A stretch of DNA of 64,000 bases from Isochrysis galbana (GCA_018136815.1 CM030935.1:3155999-3219998); one strand, 5' to 3'. Counted from the stretch's first letter, positions 12,201 through 23,935 are shown. The notes: a model not told the origin generated them from the letters alone. Numbers and translations: made by a program.

Positions 12201-15139
12201 CTTCTCCAAGTCGGCACCATCCTTGATGGCTTTCAGCAAGGCGTCGTGATCACCCATTTCTGCGGCATTGATCAGGTCATCGTCGGCTGTCGCTCCCTTG
12301 CTACCCCGCCCAACGGAAGTGCTCGGCACGTGAGAAGCCGAGGAGGCTGGAGACGGCGCCGATGGAGCCGGAGCAAATGAAAGCGCGGGGGCGGCCGGGG
12401 CGGCGAATGGGCTCGGAGACGGCCCTTGTGCGCTGAAGGAGAAGGCCGAGGCGCTTCCAGCGGTAGAAGCCCCGCCGGCGATGAAGCTTGAAGCACCAAA
12501 CGCACAACTGCTAGCCCCAAAAGCGTTTGCGGCAGCACCGAACGCAGCTGCGGGCGCAGCCGCGGGCGCACTCGGAGCGGCGTTCGCAGCGGCGGCCCCG
12601 TCGGCCGCAGCCTCGAGTTGCGAGATGACCTTCTGAAAGCGCGGCCTGTCTTCCCCGGGCGCTTTCCCAGACTTCTCCTTGGCTGCGTCGAGCGCCGACC
12701 TTCCCTTGATTGTGCGTAGCTGCGTGTCGGCACCCGCCTCAAGCAAGATGGGCACGCAGTCGTCCCAACCCTCGGAGGCAGCATAGATCAATGGTGTCAC
12801 GCCCGCCTTGGTGGCTGCGTTGACCGAAGCACCGGCCGCAATGAGTGCCTCGATGTCCGCGGGTCGCCCGCATTTCGCAGCCCAGTGCAGCGAGCGATTC
12901 GTCTTGGTGTCAGCCTTCTCCAAGTCGGCACCATCCTTGATGGCTTTCAGCAAGGCGTCGTGATCACCCATTTCTGCGGCATTGATCAGGTCATCGTCGG
13001 CTGTCGCTCCCTTGCTACCCCGCCCAACGGAAGTGCTCGGCACGTGAGAAGCCGAGGAGGCTGGAGACGGCGCCGATGGAGCCGGAGCAAATGAAAGCGC
13101 GGGGGCGGCCGGGGCGGCGAATGGGCTCGGAGACAGCCCTTGTGCGCTGAAGGAGAAGGCCGAGGCGCTTCCAGCGGTAGAAGCCCCGCCGGCGATGAAG
13201 CTTGATGCACCAAACGCACAACTGCTAGCCCCGAAAGCGTTTGCGGCAGCACCGAACGCAGCTGCGGGCGCAGCCGCGGGCGCGCCGAATGCAGATGATG
13301 CCGCAGGCTCTGGTGCGCCGAATGAAAAGGCTGGAGTGGACCCACTGAAACCGTCGCCTTTGTTGGCAGATGTTGCACCAAATGTGGACGATGGAACACC
13401 GGAACATGGGGCCCTGAGTGCAGGTGAGTCTTCGTTCGCAGCAGATGTACCAAGCAAAGCGGATGGAGCGGCCGAGGATGGCGCGCTGACGACTGACGGT
13501 GGCTTTGCGGCGTTGCTACCGGGTGTATTGTCCTTTGCCGCAGGTAGAGGCTCCGGCTGTTTCATGAAATCGTAGGCTTTCGTTCGTGGGTTGACTGGGG
13601 CCTTCTTATGGAGTGTCGTCCAAGCTACGATTCCGCCATGAGAAGTCAGGCCCCAGAGAACGGGAGATGGAGCAAACTTCTCTTCGCCTATTAGACACAA
13701 CGGGAGGACTGGATAAGACCGAGTGACGTGCGGCCAATGAACATAATCCTTGTGCGGTGCGGTGCTAGAGCGGCCAGGGCTGCATCGCAACGGGGGCGTA
13801 CTCTGCAAATCTCGTACAAAGCGAGAAATCAAAGTAATGTCCACGAACCGCGGCGATGGGCCTCGAATATCCCTCTCGATTGCAAGATAGACATCAGCAC
13901 AGGAATCATTACTATCTCATGCTCACCTGCCACGACCACGAGCTGCTCTTCGTTGCCAAAGTCGAAGCCAAGACCCATGATGTACTGATCGTCGAAGTCG
14001 TCCCCCAACTCGAATGTCGGTACGGAGGGCGGGCCTTCTTCGTCAGGTAAAGTCCACTTTTGCCAGCGCTGGGTCTCGCCACCCTTTCGCGAGCCAATAC
14101 AACTCACAGCATCCGAATCAGAGGAGCACACCACTGCAAGACGCCACGCAGGGAGAGAGGCACAATGAAGCCTCCGGCGAGCCAGCTCGCCATCTGCTTC
14201 GCCCGGCTCGCGCACGCCGGCGAAGAGGCCTGCCGCACACTCATGAAGGGCCACCTCCTCGCCAGCCCCATCGCCTGCGGCTTTGACGTCAAGCACGCGC
14301 ACCGCAGGTTCTGTGTAGGGATCCTCCTTCCTCAACACATCTGGCAGGTCATACCCAAGCAAGACAAATCGCTCAGAGATTGTGGAGACGAGGGTCACCT
14401 CGTGGTTATCCAGACCGGACGGCGGCGCGAGCAGCCTCTCCCCTTCCGTCGAGGGAGCCGTCACCGAGCACCTCACAACTGAGCCATCAGTACACCCCAC
14501 AAACAGGTTAGCCCCACTAGTGCTCCATCCAACAGAGCGTGCAAGAGAGTTCATCGGAAGAGCAAGCTTCAATTGGTTGATGCCGCCGTCATTCGAGTGG
14601 ATGCATAAAAGGATTGCATCGCCGACCGCGCTGATCGTGACAGCGCTATGTGGATCCGTTGGAGAGGTTTGGATATCAATCGCACCGGCAGCCTCTGTGA
14701 GGCCCTGCGACATGAGCAATGGCGACGAACTAGAGCCCGCACCCTGAACCATCCCAATGACGTCGTAGACCTCCAGCTTGTGCTCACTGCCGCTCACGAC
14801 AATCGTTGCAAGCAGAGAGTCATCGGCATTGAGGCGGAGACACAGCGGCTTGCCCGCGCACGAGACAGCATGGAAGGTGGCTGCAGCACCTCCCTCTCCT
14901 CCTGGCTTGCAGTGCTCTCGTAATTCCTTGAGGCTCGCCCAGCGGAAGCCGTTGGCGGTGCCGGCGAAGAGCAGCCCGAAGCGGTTGGAAACGGCGAGCA
15001 GTGACGCGTCAGCCCGCAGCCCGAGCGAGCCTGTGCCCACGACCACGTTGGCATCCTTGTCTTCCCCCTCGGTGTCGGCGCTCCGAAGGCCGAAGAAGCG
15101 TAGGAAGTCAACCTCGATCTCGGGGTCGTCAGAGGGCAT
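6220..15139 (-). CDS. Nup214/Nup159-like FG nucleoporin with ankyrin-repeat insertions
   Basis: Three exons: 15139-13927, 13708-7110 and 6888-6220. Both introns have GT-AG ends (about 218 and 221 nt) with matching phase, giving 2,826 residues. Order: beta-propeller-like domain (residues about 1-450, with LAVSNRFGLLFAGT and LWGLTSHGGIVAWTTL); first FG region; five near-identical units each with four ankyrin repeats plus an FG linker; a coiled-coil region (plus-strand positions about 9330-8490); and a C-terminal FG region ending RFGGYRG. Propeller, coiled coil and C-terminal FG is the Nup214 plan; that protein sits on the cytoplasmic face of the nuclear pore and acts in mRNA export. Ankyrin repeats are not part of known Nup214 proteins. 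An upstream in-frame ATG at 15271 adds 44 residues; 15139 (MPSDDPEIEVDF) fits family starts better. Confidence 0.85.
9735..13290 (-). repeat. Five tandem 714-bp coding units (ankyrin + FG)
   Basis: The same sequence recurs with a period of exactly 714 bases (238 codons, frame-preserving). GCTCCCTTGCTACCCCGCCC occurs near 10152, 10866, 11580, 12294 and 13008. Each unit encodes four ankyrin repeats (about 130 residues, with LHWAAKCGR, TPLIYAASEGW and SALDAAKEKSG) and an Ala/Ser/Pro linker with several FG dipeptides. Copies differ by only a few bases: for example the first linker has QGLSPSP against QGPSPSP in the others, and the last ankyrin block has EDKPR against EDRPR. Such identity means very recent amplification or continuing gene conversion. 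Confidence 0.95.
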
Positions 15140-15271
15140 GGGCGCGAGCAAGTGCTGGAATCCAGTTGTGCGCTGAGCCTTTGTCTTTTGCCCACTGGAT
15201 AGTAGAGCACAGGGGAGAACAAAGGGGTGGGGAAGAGGGAGAGAGACGAGGGAGGGCCCCGGCGCCACCAC

Positions 15272-16142
15272 TCTCCTCTCGCGAGGCAGGCAGATAAAGA
15301 GTGGCAGGGAACCCGGAAAGTAGAAGATAGAGCGGAACCGAAGAGCTAAAAGAGCAAGGTGGGGTGGGGAGGGAGAGGGGAGGGTGGGGGGGCAGACCGT
15401 GTGGCGCCACCGCCTTCGGCTGCTGCTGCCGCAGAGAGGGGGGCGCGAGGGGCTCCGCGGGCGCGAGGGAAAAAGAAAAGAAACTCATTACTTACTTGAG
15501 TTACCGACAGACTTTTGTTTTCTCGCACGAATCAGTAGCACCGCTACCGTGCGACGACCTAGCTGTCTTGGTATCACCGGGACGCGAGCACGCGAGCCCG
15601 GCGGCGGTGAGAGAGCGGCGCGCCGCGCCGCCATCGCGCTACGCCATCACAAGATTACAAGATACCTAGGGGACCACTGCCATGGCCACACAAGGCGTTC
15701 CCACCTCGAGACTTTGGCATACGCATACGCCAAAGTTTTGTGATCTTGAGCACCCCAAATTTTGAGGTCAGAATTTGTTGCCAAGACACCAAAAGTTTTG
15801 GCAAAATTTTGATTTCTTTGTGATGTGTCCTCGCGCAACACGTCGTGCCACACCTCTTGCGCAGGGAGGTATGTGCTTATGGATAACTTATGGTGGATGG
15901 TGGGGCGGGGGGAGGAGGTGCCGGGTGCCGGGCCGCGCTCCGCTTGCGCCGCGGTTTCGTCTTTGAGAGCGGCACCGCGCCCCACTGCCGCTGCAGCGGC
16001 GCGCGGCGCGCCTCGTCTAGGCTGAGCGTGCCGTGACCCGTCGCGCGCGCCCCCGCACTCGCCCCCCCCCACTCGCGTCCCCCCTCCCCATCCCGCTCGC
16101 GCCAGACCGCCAGACCAAAAGCGTTCAATTATCCCCATCCCT
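15272..16142. other. Spacer upstream of the nucleoporin
   Basis: G-rich and purine-rich sequence near 15360-15480 (probable promoter/5' UTR of the minus-strand nucleoporin), then a short hairpin (ACTTTGGC...GCCAAAGT, about 15711-15736) and a GC-rich block at 15900-16100. No gene is recognised. Confidence 0.5.
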
Positions 16143-16300
16143 GCTAGTACCTTTCGTTGTCACCTGGAGGTTACTTGAGTCAACTTGACACTTCACATGT
16201 TGAAACACACACGTGGTCGTAGCTAGTACCTTTCGTTGTCACCTGGAGGTTACTTGAGTCAACTTGACACTTCACATGTTGAAACACACACGTGGTCGTA
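16143..16300 (+). repeat. 79-bp perfect tandem duplication
   Basis: The block starting GCTAGTACCTTTCGTTGTCA occurs at 16143 and again at 16222 with no visible mismatch. It is non-coding. Confidence 0.95.
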
Positions 16301-17630
16301 CTCCATTCACTCGATTTGGGGCAGGATCGATATCTCGTTGAAACCACGATCCACATGTCTTCCGTCTTCCCCTTCTCCCCTTCTCGCTCGTGTCGTTACG
16401 TACGAAAACGAAAACCAATAGATAGGGTTGTGGCGGGTCTATATTGATAATGCTCTCCATTACTTCCAATAAGGGGCGTTATCTAACCACTCTACAGGTT
16501 GAAATGTCTGGGCTTCCCACCAACTAAACCAATTCACCTTCCCCTCCCATTGTCCATTGTGGATGGAATCAAGCCGAAGCCGAAGCTTGATCGTGGGGCA
16601 AGTCTCAGCGGGGCTAGGGCATGGAGTGAAGAGAAGTCTTGAGAGAGGGGGGGAAAGGGCGCGCTACATCGCGACGACGGCCCACAAGACACCACCCCAC
16701 ATCACTCACTCACCAACAAGAAAACTCCGAAAACTAACGCAACATCGCACACACAAACAAACCAACGAAACAAATAAGGACAAACGAACAAATGCGGCGG
16801 CGTGCAATGCGGCGGAGCTTCGAGGCTACTCATTGGCAAAAACAAAACTCACTCAATTTTTGTCACACACTACACATTGATAGAAGCACCGCATCCGCCT
16901 AGAGTATATAAAATACTCTGGATGCGACACCCATACACCATACATGCTTATTAAAACCCGTCACGTCCCGCAACTAGATTTCAGTCACACTGGAGGGATA
17001 TGATATGGAGGGGCCTGCATATCGCCGCTCGCGCCGCGCGGGCGCCGCGCTCTCCCCGTCAGGGGTGCGAAGGACATCTGCGCGCTCGTCGACGTCGTCG
17101 CCGCACGATGCGTTGGCTCCAGCTGTCGGGCTATCGCGCGGCGAGTGCCACACAGGCCAATCGAAGCTGTTTGCCGCTACAGATGAGGAGGTCGCTGTGT
17201 ACTTAATCCCACCGATGGTTGTGGTGGCGGAGCTCATTGGCCCCCTAGCAGTCCGCCTCGACCTCCCAGCCTGTCTCCGAGCCATGCCTCAGCCTCCACA
17301 GCCCCCCCTGGCTGCGAAGGTCAGGTGCCGAAGGGATTGAGCCGGCGCGAGGAATTGACAGGGCGCTGAGTATCCTTCATTATTTACGTCAAGATATGCG
17401 TTTTCACCCTTCACTGACACTGCCTACTCTAGTAAATCCAGTCCAAAAGGCCAAAAGCAAAAAACCTGACGCCCGCCCCCCTCCTCTCGGCCGAGTTTCC
17501 CGCGCTCGCGGTGGTCTCGTCGAGCGGGAAGGGGGGTAGGGGGGGTGGGGGAGGGGGGAAAGCGCGAGCGGAGGGGGCTAGAAGTGAGAGCCGGCTGGGG
17601 CGGCAGCTGGCGGGCGAGGGGGGGAAGGCG
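16301..17630. other. Spacer with repeat fragment, upstream of TOP6B
   Basis: About 16680-16935 is an AC-rich stretch resembling 23690-23935 (shared AGCTTCGAG, CAAAACTCACTCAA and ACTCTGGATGCGAC blocks). Near 16906 lies AGAGTATATAAAATACTCT, a TATA-containing inverted repeat. The last 200 bases are GC-rich and form the TOP6B promoter/5' UTR. A plus-strand frame at 17005-17340 has no recognisable motifs. Confidence 0.5.
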
Positions 17631-20600
17631 ATGGCGCCCGCACCGAAGGCAGGAGCGAGGCTCACCACCTCTCGCGGAGAGGTCCTCCGCTTCAAGTCAC
17701 CCGCTGAGTTTGTGCGTGTGCTGCCCAGCCTGAGAGCAGCAACGTGAGCAGAGCGAGTCAAGATATTCACCCCATCTCCGCCTCAACGGGCTGCAACCGC
17801 TCCCCTTGGCCTGCAGTTCTCGGAGAACAAGAACATTGCGGGGTTTGACAACATTGGCAAGTCTCTGTACACAACCGTGCGCGAGCTTGTCGAGAACGCG
17901 CTTGATGCGTGCGAATCGATCCGTCAACTGCCTGACATCGAAATCACCCTTGAGGAATTCGACACGGCCGCCCTCAACCGCCTCATTGGCGTGACAGCGA
18001 CGGAGCGCCTCGACGCTGCGTTGTATGAGCGCACAAAGACGGTAAGTCGCAAGAAGGCTCCTGAGAAAACTACTGGATTGGCGAATGCGGAACAAACAGG
18101 TGCACTTGCTTCAGGTGAGCACGCAACTGCCTCACCTGCAACAAGACTGGCGTGCATCCGAGACCAACGTCTACACTTTCAAGTGGCTGCCGCTGCGTCT
18201 ACCATGGCTTTTCCCACGTGACTGCATGGTACGCGGTTTGATGTAGGAAATGACTCGAAGTCCAGTCGGAACGAAGCTCTATACTACCGTGTAACTGTGC
18301 GTGACAACGGGTGCGGAATGGCACATCAGCAAATTCCAGACATGCTGGGGTGAGTGAGATGACGTATCCAAAACGAGCGGCTCGTGCACGCGCAACCACC
18401 AAGCCACACTGGTGGAAGTGACCACAGGATTTCTCACCTCAGATACCTAAATGAATTGGTCCTCAGGCGCGTGTTGTCAGGTTCTAAATATGGCGTCCGT
18501 CAAACTCGTGGCAAATTCGGTCTAGGTGCTAAGGTGATAGAGGATAGCCATGCCTTTTATCATTTGCTGGTGTCCTGTCTCCATGTTACCAGCCGCTAGG
18601 TGCTAAGGTGATAGAGGATAGCCATGCCTTTTATCATTTGCTGGTGTCCTGTCTCCATGTTACCAGCCGGGTCCATGGCATGACTGGCTCAATCCTTCTA
18701 TTCCTGCAGATGGCTCTCATTTGGAGCAAACAAAGCACCGGCATGCCAGTGGAAGTCCGCTCGTCCACTTCTGCATCTGGTCAGGTCAGCTTGTGCGTGT
18801 TGGATATCGACATTCAGAAGAATGAGCCTCGTGTCAAGCTCCATGAGAAGGTGCACGAGTAGCAGCTGCTAGGCATGTTGTTAAAGGCAGCGGATAAAGC
18901 GGAGCTTGCGCCCAGATGGCAAGCATTTTTGAGCGCACCCAACAGACGCCCCCATTGGTCACATTTGATAATCTTGGCCGACCTTTGTGTAGATGCCCAA
19001 CGAGTCGCGGATGCGCGGCACTGAGATATCCTTGGTTGTCGGTGGAAGCTGGAGCACATATCGCTCATACATTGTTCGGTATCTCCGGCAGATGGCGGTC
19101 ATCACGCCCTACGCACGATTTGCACTCAAGGTGTGTGCCTCTTTGGCTGTGCTGCAAGACGCAAGAGTAAGGGTGGGTAGACGAGTGGGGTTCCCAATTG
19201 TAGGCGGAGCCGTGCTTCGAATGACGTTCAGCCGGAGGATGGACATGATTCGCCCCGACCACTTACTTTTACGCAAAGTTTCATGCGATCAAATATATTT
19301 TCCTAGGAATCGATTCGCCTCGCTTGGCGTGCAAAGGCTTGGATCCTCGTGAGGATTGATTCCTAACTTTCTCGCGCTCTTCCTACATGCAGGTTAATAC
19401 CCTCAATGATCGTGCCACCCTAGCGCTCGAATACGCTCGGCGCTCGGACGAGATGCCGCGGCCGCCCTCAACAATCAAGCATCATCCGGCCTCACTTAAC
19501 CTTGAGATGCTCACGGCGCTACTAAGAGAATGCAAGGGAAAGGCACGCATTGCGAGAGCCGCATCTCCGCTCAAGCCGACCATGGCGGGCGCTGCCACAC
19601 CTAGTGCAAGCCGCCTCCTACGGGCTTCCGTGTTTCCTCGACCAACCTCCCATTTGCACCTTCCGTGCAGTCGTTGTCCAAATTCTTGTCTCGTGAACTT
19701 AGCTGCGTGAAAGATCCTCTTGCAAAACGAATCATCGCCGAGCTTAAGTGGGAGCCCGACGTCACCATCGACGGGCTTTCCGACAAGCAGGTTGGTTAAC
19801 ACGGCGTCAGATTTGTACTTGCATGAGAAACAGTCGTGTGTTTCGAGGTCATCTCCACGCCATATGTTCGCTATTAGTTGGCCACGGGATCCTGACCTTG
19901 CTTTGCATACTGGGCTTCCCTCGTAGATACTCCGTCTGTATCAACTCTTGAAAGAAGTGCATTTCCCCGACCCGTCCGCCAATTGTCTCTCTCCTGTGGG
20001 CGAATATAATCTGCGCCTTGGCATTATCAAGGAACTTCAGCCAGATCTAGTGGCAACTTTTCAGGTGAACGCCCGTTCGACCGGCAATTTGGATCCCATT
20101 GAGGGCTCACACATATAGGCTTGCGAGTATGCCCCTTCACCTCTCATCCATCATGCTTTTGGCCCAGGATACTGCTTGTGTTGTAGAAGGGCACCCGGCT
20201 ATAGTTGAAGCAGGAGTCTCGATCGGAGGGTAAGCATCCATTTGCCCCTGCCGTTCTCTTCCCGGCAATAGTCGAAATATTCATTGCGCCTCGCCGTTGA
20301 TTAGATAACACGCCTCGCCTGGCGTGACGGCTCATCCTATTTGTCCAGGCGTGACGCCAAGCCAGGCATCACCGTCTACCGCTTCGCGAATCGCATCCCG
20401 CTGCTGTTTGAGGGCGGCGGTGATGTCGCCACACAGGTGATGCATGTCCCATCGTCTCAATTGCTGACACAGGCCATCGGTCAGCTTCTTTCGTGTCACA
20501 TCACATATGCACGTCGCCCTAACGTCCAGATATCTCACCTCGCCCTATGGCACTGTATACCGATGTCCAGGTGAGCAAGCGAAAGATCAATTGGATCTCC

Positions 20601-21621
20601 TACAAGATCCGTCAGAATCAGGATAAGATCGGTATCTTTGTGAGTCTAGTAAGCACGAAGGTGAGCATGGTAAACATGGGCAGCACGAGGCCTCCGCCTA
20701 CTCGCTTCGCCGCGGATAGCACGGTGGCTTTCGTGTGATTGAATGTATCTGACATCCGAGTCAGTGAATTGTCTTGATGTCGGACCTTTCATAAACCCAC
20801 CTCTTGACGTTGCGCTCAGGTACCTTTCAAGGGAACAGGGAAAGAGTATATTGGTGACGATATTCCCGAGGTGCATGCGGCTGTCAAGCGCGCTATTGAG
20901 CGGTGTTGCATACAGGTGCGCATCAAGGTTCTGACTCCGTGAATGCGCCTCATCCTCCCAAATGAATGCGACTCGTCACTGCTGCCCGGTGACGAATTAA
21001 GCTCTGCATGAGGGTTGAGATTCACTCTGAATTGCGCCACAGCTCAAGGCCAAGATACTCAAACAGCGCGCCATGGCCGATGAACGGGAAAGGAAGAAAA
21101 ATCTCACGAAATATATTCCTGACGTCTCGCGCGCCTTCCTTTCCATGATGAAGGGCATGATTGACGCCGATGATACACCACCGTCTGTAGCGGCACGTAA
21201 GCGGAAGCGCGAACCTGAGCACGTCGAGCTCCTCGACCAGGTGTGGAACTTGAATCGACCGTACCAAAGACATCCGGACGATCCCAAAGACACCCGGACG
21301 AGCGCGAACGAAAAAGCTTGTCTGCACCCATTTAGCGAGTCGCGATGCGCCCATCCTTGATCCCCGTGCGCTTATAGTCTCTTACATGCTGCCGCGCACT
21401 AACGGCAGGTGCGCAACAACGTCCTGGGAGAGGAGGTGCTAGTCGAAAAGCTCCGCACACACGTTGAAGACGCCGATGCAGCAAACGCTCTTGAAACGGC
21501 AGAGGGGTCCAAAGCCGCATCGCGCCTAACTTTTGAGCTTTATCTTGCACCTAGAAACGAAGGTACATTGATGCTTCCGGAGATACAACACCCGCTCTTT
21601 GCGCTAAAGCTGTATGCCTAA
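17631..21621 (+). CDS. TOP6B: DNA topoisomerase VI subunit B
   Basis: Fifteen exons, about 660 residues: 17631-17711, 17817-18114, 18247-18349, 18467-18533, 18710-18850, 18993-19130, 19393-19542, 19671-19790, 19927-20064, 20168-20229, 20349-20436, 20571-20660, 20820-20915, 21043-21240, 21409-21621. It has the GHKL ATPase motifs: SPAEFFSENKNIAGFDN, TVRELVENALDA (Mg/ATP Asn), DNGCGM, and SGSKYGVRQTRGKFGLGAK; later family blocks are AVITPYARFALK, CLSPVGEYNLRLGIIKEL, VYRFANRIPLLFE and QDKIGIFVSLVSTK. It would pair with subunit A to form the type IIB topoisomerase needed for endoreduplication in plants. Exon 7 appears to use a GC donor (at 19543); that junction is the least certain. An Asn-rich acidic insertion lies between exons 2 and 3. 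Confidence 0.93.
18524..18671 (+). repeat. 74-bp tandem duplication across a TOP6B splice donor
   Basis: The block beginning AGGTGCTAAGGTGATAGAGG occurs at 18524 and again at 18598. It contains the last bases of exon 4 and its GT donor, so the gene carries two identical donor sites 74 bases apart. Confidence 0.9.
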
Positions 21622-21699
21622 AATGTGATGAGATGAGGGGAACATGCGAATGTTTGTGGGAAATTAACCTGAATGAATAATAATAGTAGTAGTAATAAT

Positions 21700-22215
21700 A
21701 AATAATGTTATATCCTAGCCAACCCCACTAGCTAATTGGATATAATGTTTCAGTCCCGAAATCCCGCCATGCCTGACGAGCAAGGTGTCCGAGTGATACC
21801 GGGGGCCGGGGGGCAAGGGCACTGCCCCCCCCCCCCCCCCCCTCCTCGATATTTATCCTCCCCCCAGTGCACGCACCGACCCCGCGCACCCCGGCGCGTC
21901 CTCTCCTCGAGTCCACGCTGGGGGAAACCCCCTTTCGGGTAAAAACAACGCAGGGGGGGGGGGGGGGGGGGGCACTCGTGAGATAGGGGCCCAGAAGCGC
22001 TAATCCCTCTCGCCAAGGCGAGTGGCCGCGGCGGGCCGCGGCCCTTCGCCCTTCGCCCTTCCCTCCTGGTTCTGGCGCCCCCGTCTTCTCTTACCCAAAC
22101 AGGGCGAGAAGATAGGTTTCTGCCGGCCCTCCGGCGTTTACGTGTCTTCTCGCCCCGTTTGGGTAAGAGAAGACGGGGGCACCAGAACCAGGAGAGAAGG
22201 GCCGCGGCTCGCCGC
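21700..22215 (+). repeat. Interspersed repeat, copy 2, with foldback end
   Basis: It starts AATAATGTTATATCCTAGCC about 85 bases after the TOP6B stop and matches the minus strand of 3395-3785. At its far end the sequence is palindromic: an arm with CCAGAACCAGGAG on one side and CTCCTGGTTCTGG on the other, including GTCTTCTCTTACCCAAAC (about 22081) against GTTTGGGTAAGAGAAGAC (about 22158), loop about 60 bases. It looks like a head-to-head dimer of one repeat end. Confidence 0.75.
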
Positions 22216-22743
22216 AAGGAGATCCGCAGCCCAGCCCTCAAGTTATGCGAACACATGGAGGAGGGCATGAGCGGTGCCATCCTGGCGATGCTGCTCGTCA
22301 CAGCCTCCGGCATGGGCCGTGGATGTGGAGACTTCCGCGTGGACCGGCCAAGGAACGCTACCCGTCGATGTGGGCACTCATCGAGCCATACATGGGCCGT
22401 TGGTGCAAGGCAAACCTCATGCTCGTCGGCGACTACTCCGACGAGTACGACAATATCCCAAAGACCCAAATACATTGGAGACGAGGCCGCCGTCGCGTAC
22501 CTCTGCATGGAATACATCACGGCGGTCGCGTACGCTGAAACGAGTCCCATGGTGCAAGTGCGCCGAGCAGCTGGCAAACTCTACATGGAGAACCAGAAGG
22601 CCGTCCTCGCACGCATCACGGACCTCGCCACCCAGGATCAGCCAAGCGACATGGTCGCCTGCCAGCAGAACGACATTGACAACAGGATCGAGGAGGAGGG
22701 GTGTGAGAAAAAGACGAAGAAGATGAAAACTCAGCTTGCTTAG
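22216..22743 (+). pseudogene. Unknown gene remnant with frame changes
   Basis: Three protein-like segments follow each other: KLCEHMEEGMSGAILAMLLV (from 22230), ERYPSMWALIEPYMGRW followed by VGDYSDEYDNIPK (about 22350-22465), and KYIGDEAAVAYLCMEYITAV continuing to a Lys-rich end and stop at 22743. The middle segment is in a different frame from the outer two, with no obvious splice sites, so a degraded gene is likelier than a spliced one. The family is not recognised. It sits directly next to the foldback repeat and may be part of the same insertion. Confidence 0.4.
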
Positions 22744-22904
22744 GGTGTGTCCGCTTAGCGTTTTCGTACAGAACGTAATAGCTGCTATGCGCACGCGCCG
22801 CGTCCTGAAGTGAAAACAAAACTATCATATAATAGTCTGAGTGAAAACAAAACTATCACATGGCCCTCTTTTGAGACGGAACGCGACTTCGAGTGGGCGG
22901 CGGC

Positions 22905-23935
22905 CTCAGCCCCGACTTATCCTGTAAACAGGTGCGGGACTTACCTATTTTTCGGTGAGCGGAGCTCTCGCTCCGCCCACCCCCTTCTCCGCGCGCTCTC
23001 TCCCCTCTCCTGCGGCACCCGCGATGGCGCGCTTGCGGCAGGCCTGTAGCTGCCCCTGGCGACCCCTGGAGGCTCCAGGAGGCCAGCTCTGGGGGCAGAG
23101 GAGGTTGGGGCTGGGCCTTGGCCCCTGGCCCCGGCCTCCCCTGCCTCTCCCTCGCTGGCGCTCCTGAGCCTCTGGGGCCCCCAATCTGCACCACCTGTCT
23201 GCCTGTCGACAAGGGGGGGAGGGGGGTTGGAGCGATGGGCTGGCCACGAGGGGCCAGGACGAGCGAACCAGGCGTGCCTGTCAGTGGGAGAGTGGGTCAG
23301 CAGGGCAGTGGCCTCCTGGCAAGCCATCAGGCATGCCAGGAGGATGGGTGGTGCTCCTCCCCCACGGCAGGGGAGGAGTGGAGAGAGAGGGGGGCTCGTG
23401 CCCCCCCATGGGCGAACCAAGTATAAACTTAGTTAGAGGAACCGGGGTATGAGAATAGGTTGTCTCGCGCTCGTTCCTGCTCTAGTTCTGTGCCCTTCGG
23501 GCTTGTGTCGGGTCAGAGTGCTCATCTCTTCAAAGATGAAAGATGTTCACTAGGCTTGGGCATTCTCCCATGTGCACGGATGTTTCATCGGCCAGTCCGC
23601 ACACGCGGCATGTGCTCTCTCTATGTGCAAATCTGTTGGCTGTGCCTATTCACAGGAGCGCGCGACATCGCACCACACGAGCCGACACCACGAACCGAGA
23701 CTCTTCCGGACACCACTCACCATGCCAACAAAAGAAGCCAAAACTAACGTACTCACACAAAACAATAAATTGAAAGAACGAACGAAGACGATATGAAGAA
23801 TGTCCTTGTCGAGCGAGCACGAAGCTTCGAGACACCTCGTTGGCAACGGTGGGCTCAACCAACCAAATCAAAACTCACTCAACACCTGAATTCGCATGCG
23901 CATTGAGTGGAACTCTGGATGCGACAAAGTAGCGG
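22905..23935 (+). repeat. Composite interspersed repeat, copy A
   Basis: It begins CCCGACTTATCC, has a GC-rich interior full of CCTGG/CAGG words, then GCGAACCAAGTATAAACTTA (about 23411), then an AC-rich tail with CAAAACTCACTCAAC. The same start and GCGAAC-x-AAGTATAAA mark recur at 50965-51255, again followed by an AC-rich tail. The interior also matches 50475-50600. No open frame is conserved. Confidence 0.65.

Noticed and set aside
9735-13290. Regularly spaced repeats as a CRISPR-like array
   Set aside because: The unit is 714 bases of coding sequence without spacers, in a eukaryotic gene.
9605-13453. Repeated Arg/Pro-rich frames of 170 and 68-69 codons on both strands inside the nucleoporin repeat array
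   Set aside because: They recur every 714 bases because the DNA does; they are shadows of the ankyrin/FG coding frame and have no motifs of their own.
16904-16925. TATATAAAA inverted repeat as a promoter
   Set aside because: No transcript or open frame starts nearby; it may simply be part of the AC-rich repeat.
18042-18056. GTAAGT donor at 18042 in TOP6B exon 2
   Set aside because: Reading through to 18114 keeps the frame and joins exon 3 in correct phase; no acceptor fits the shorter exon.
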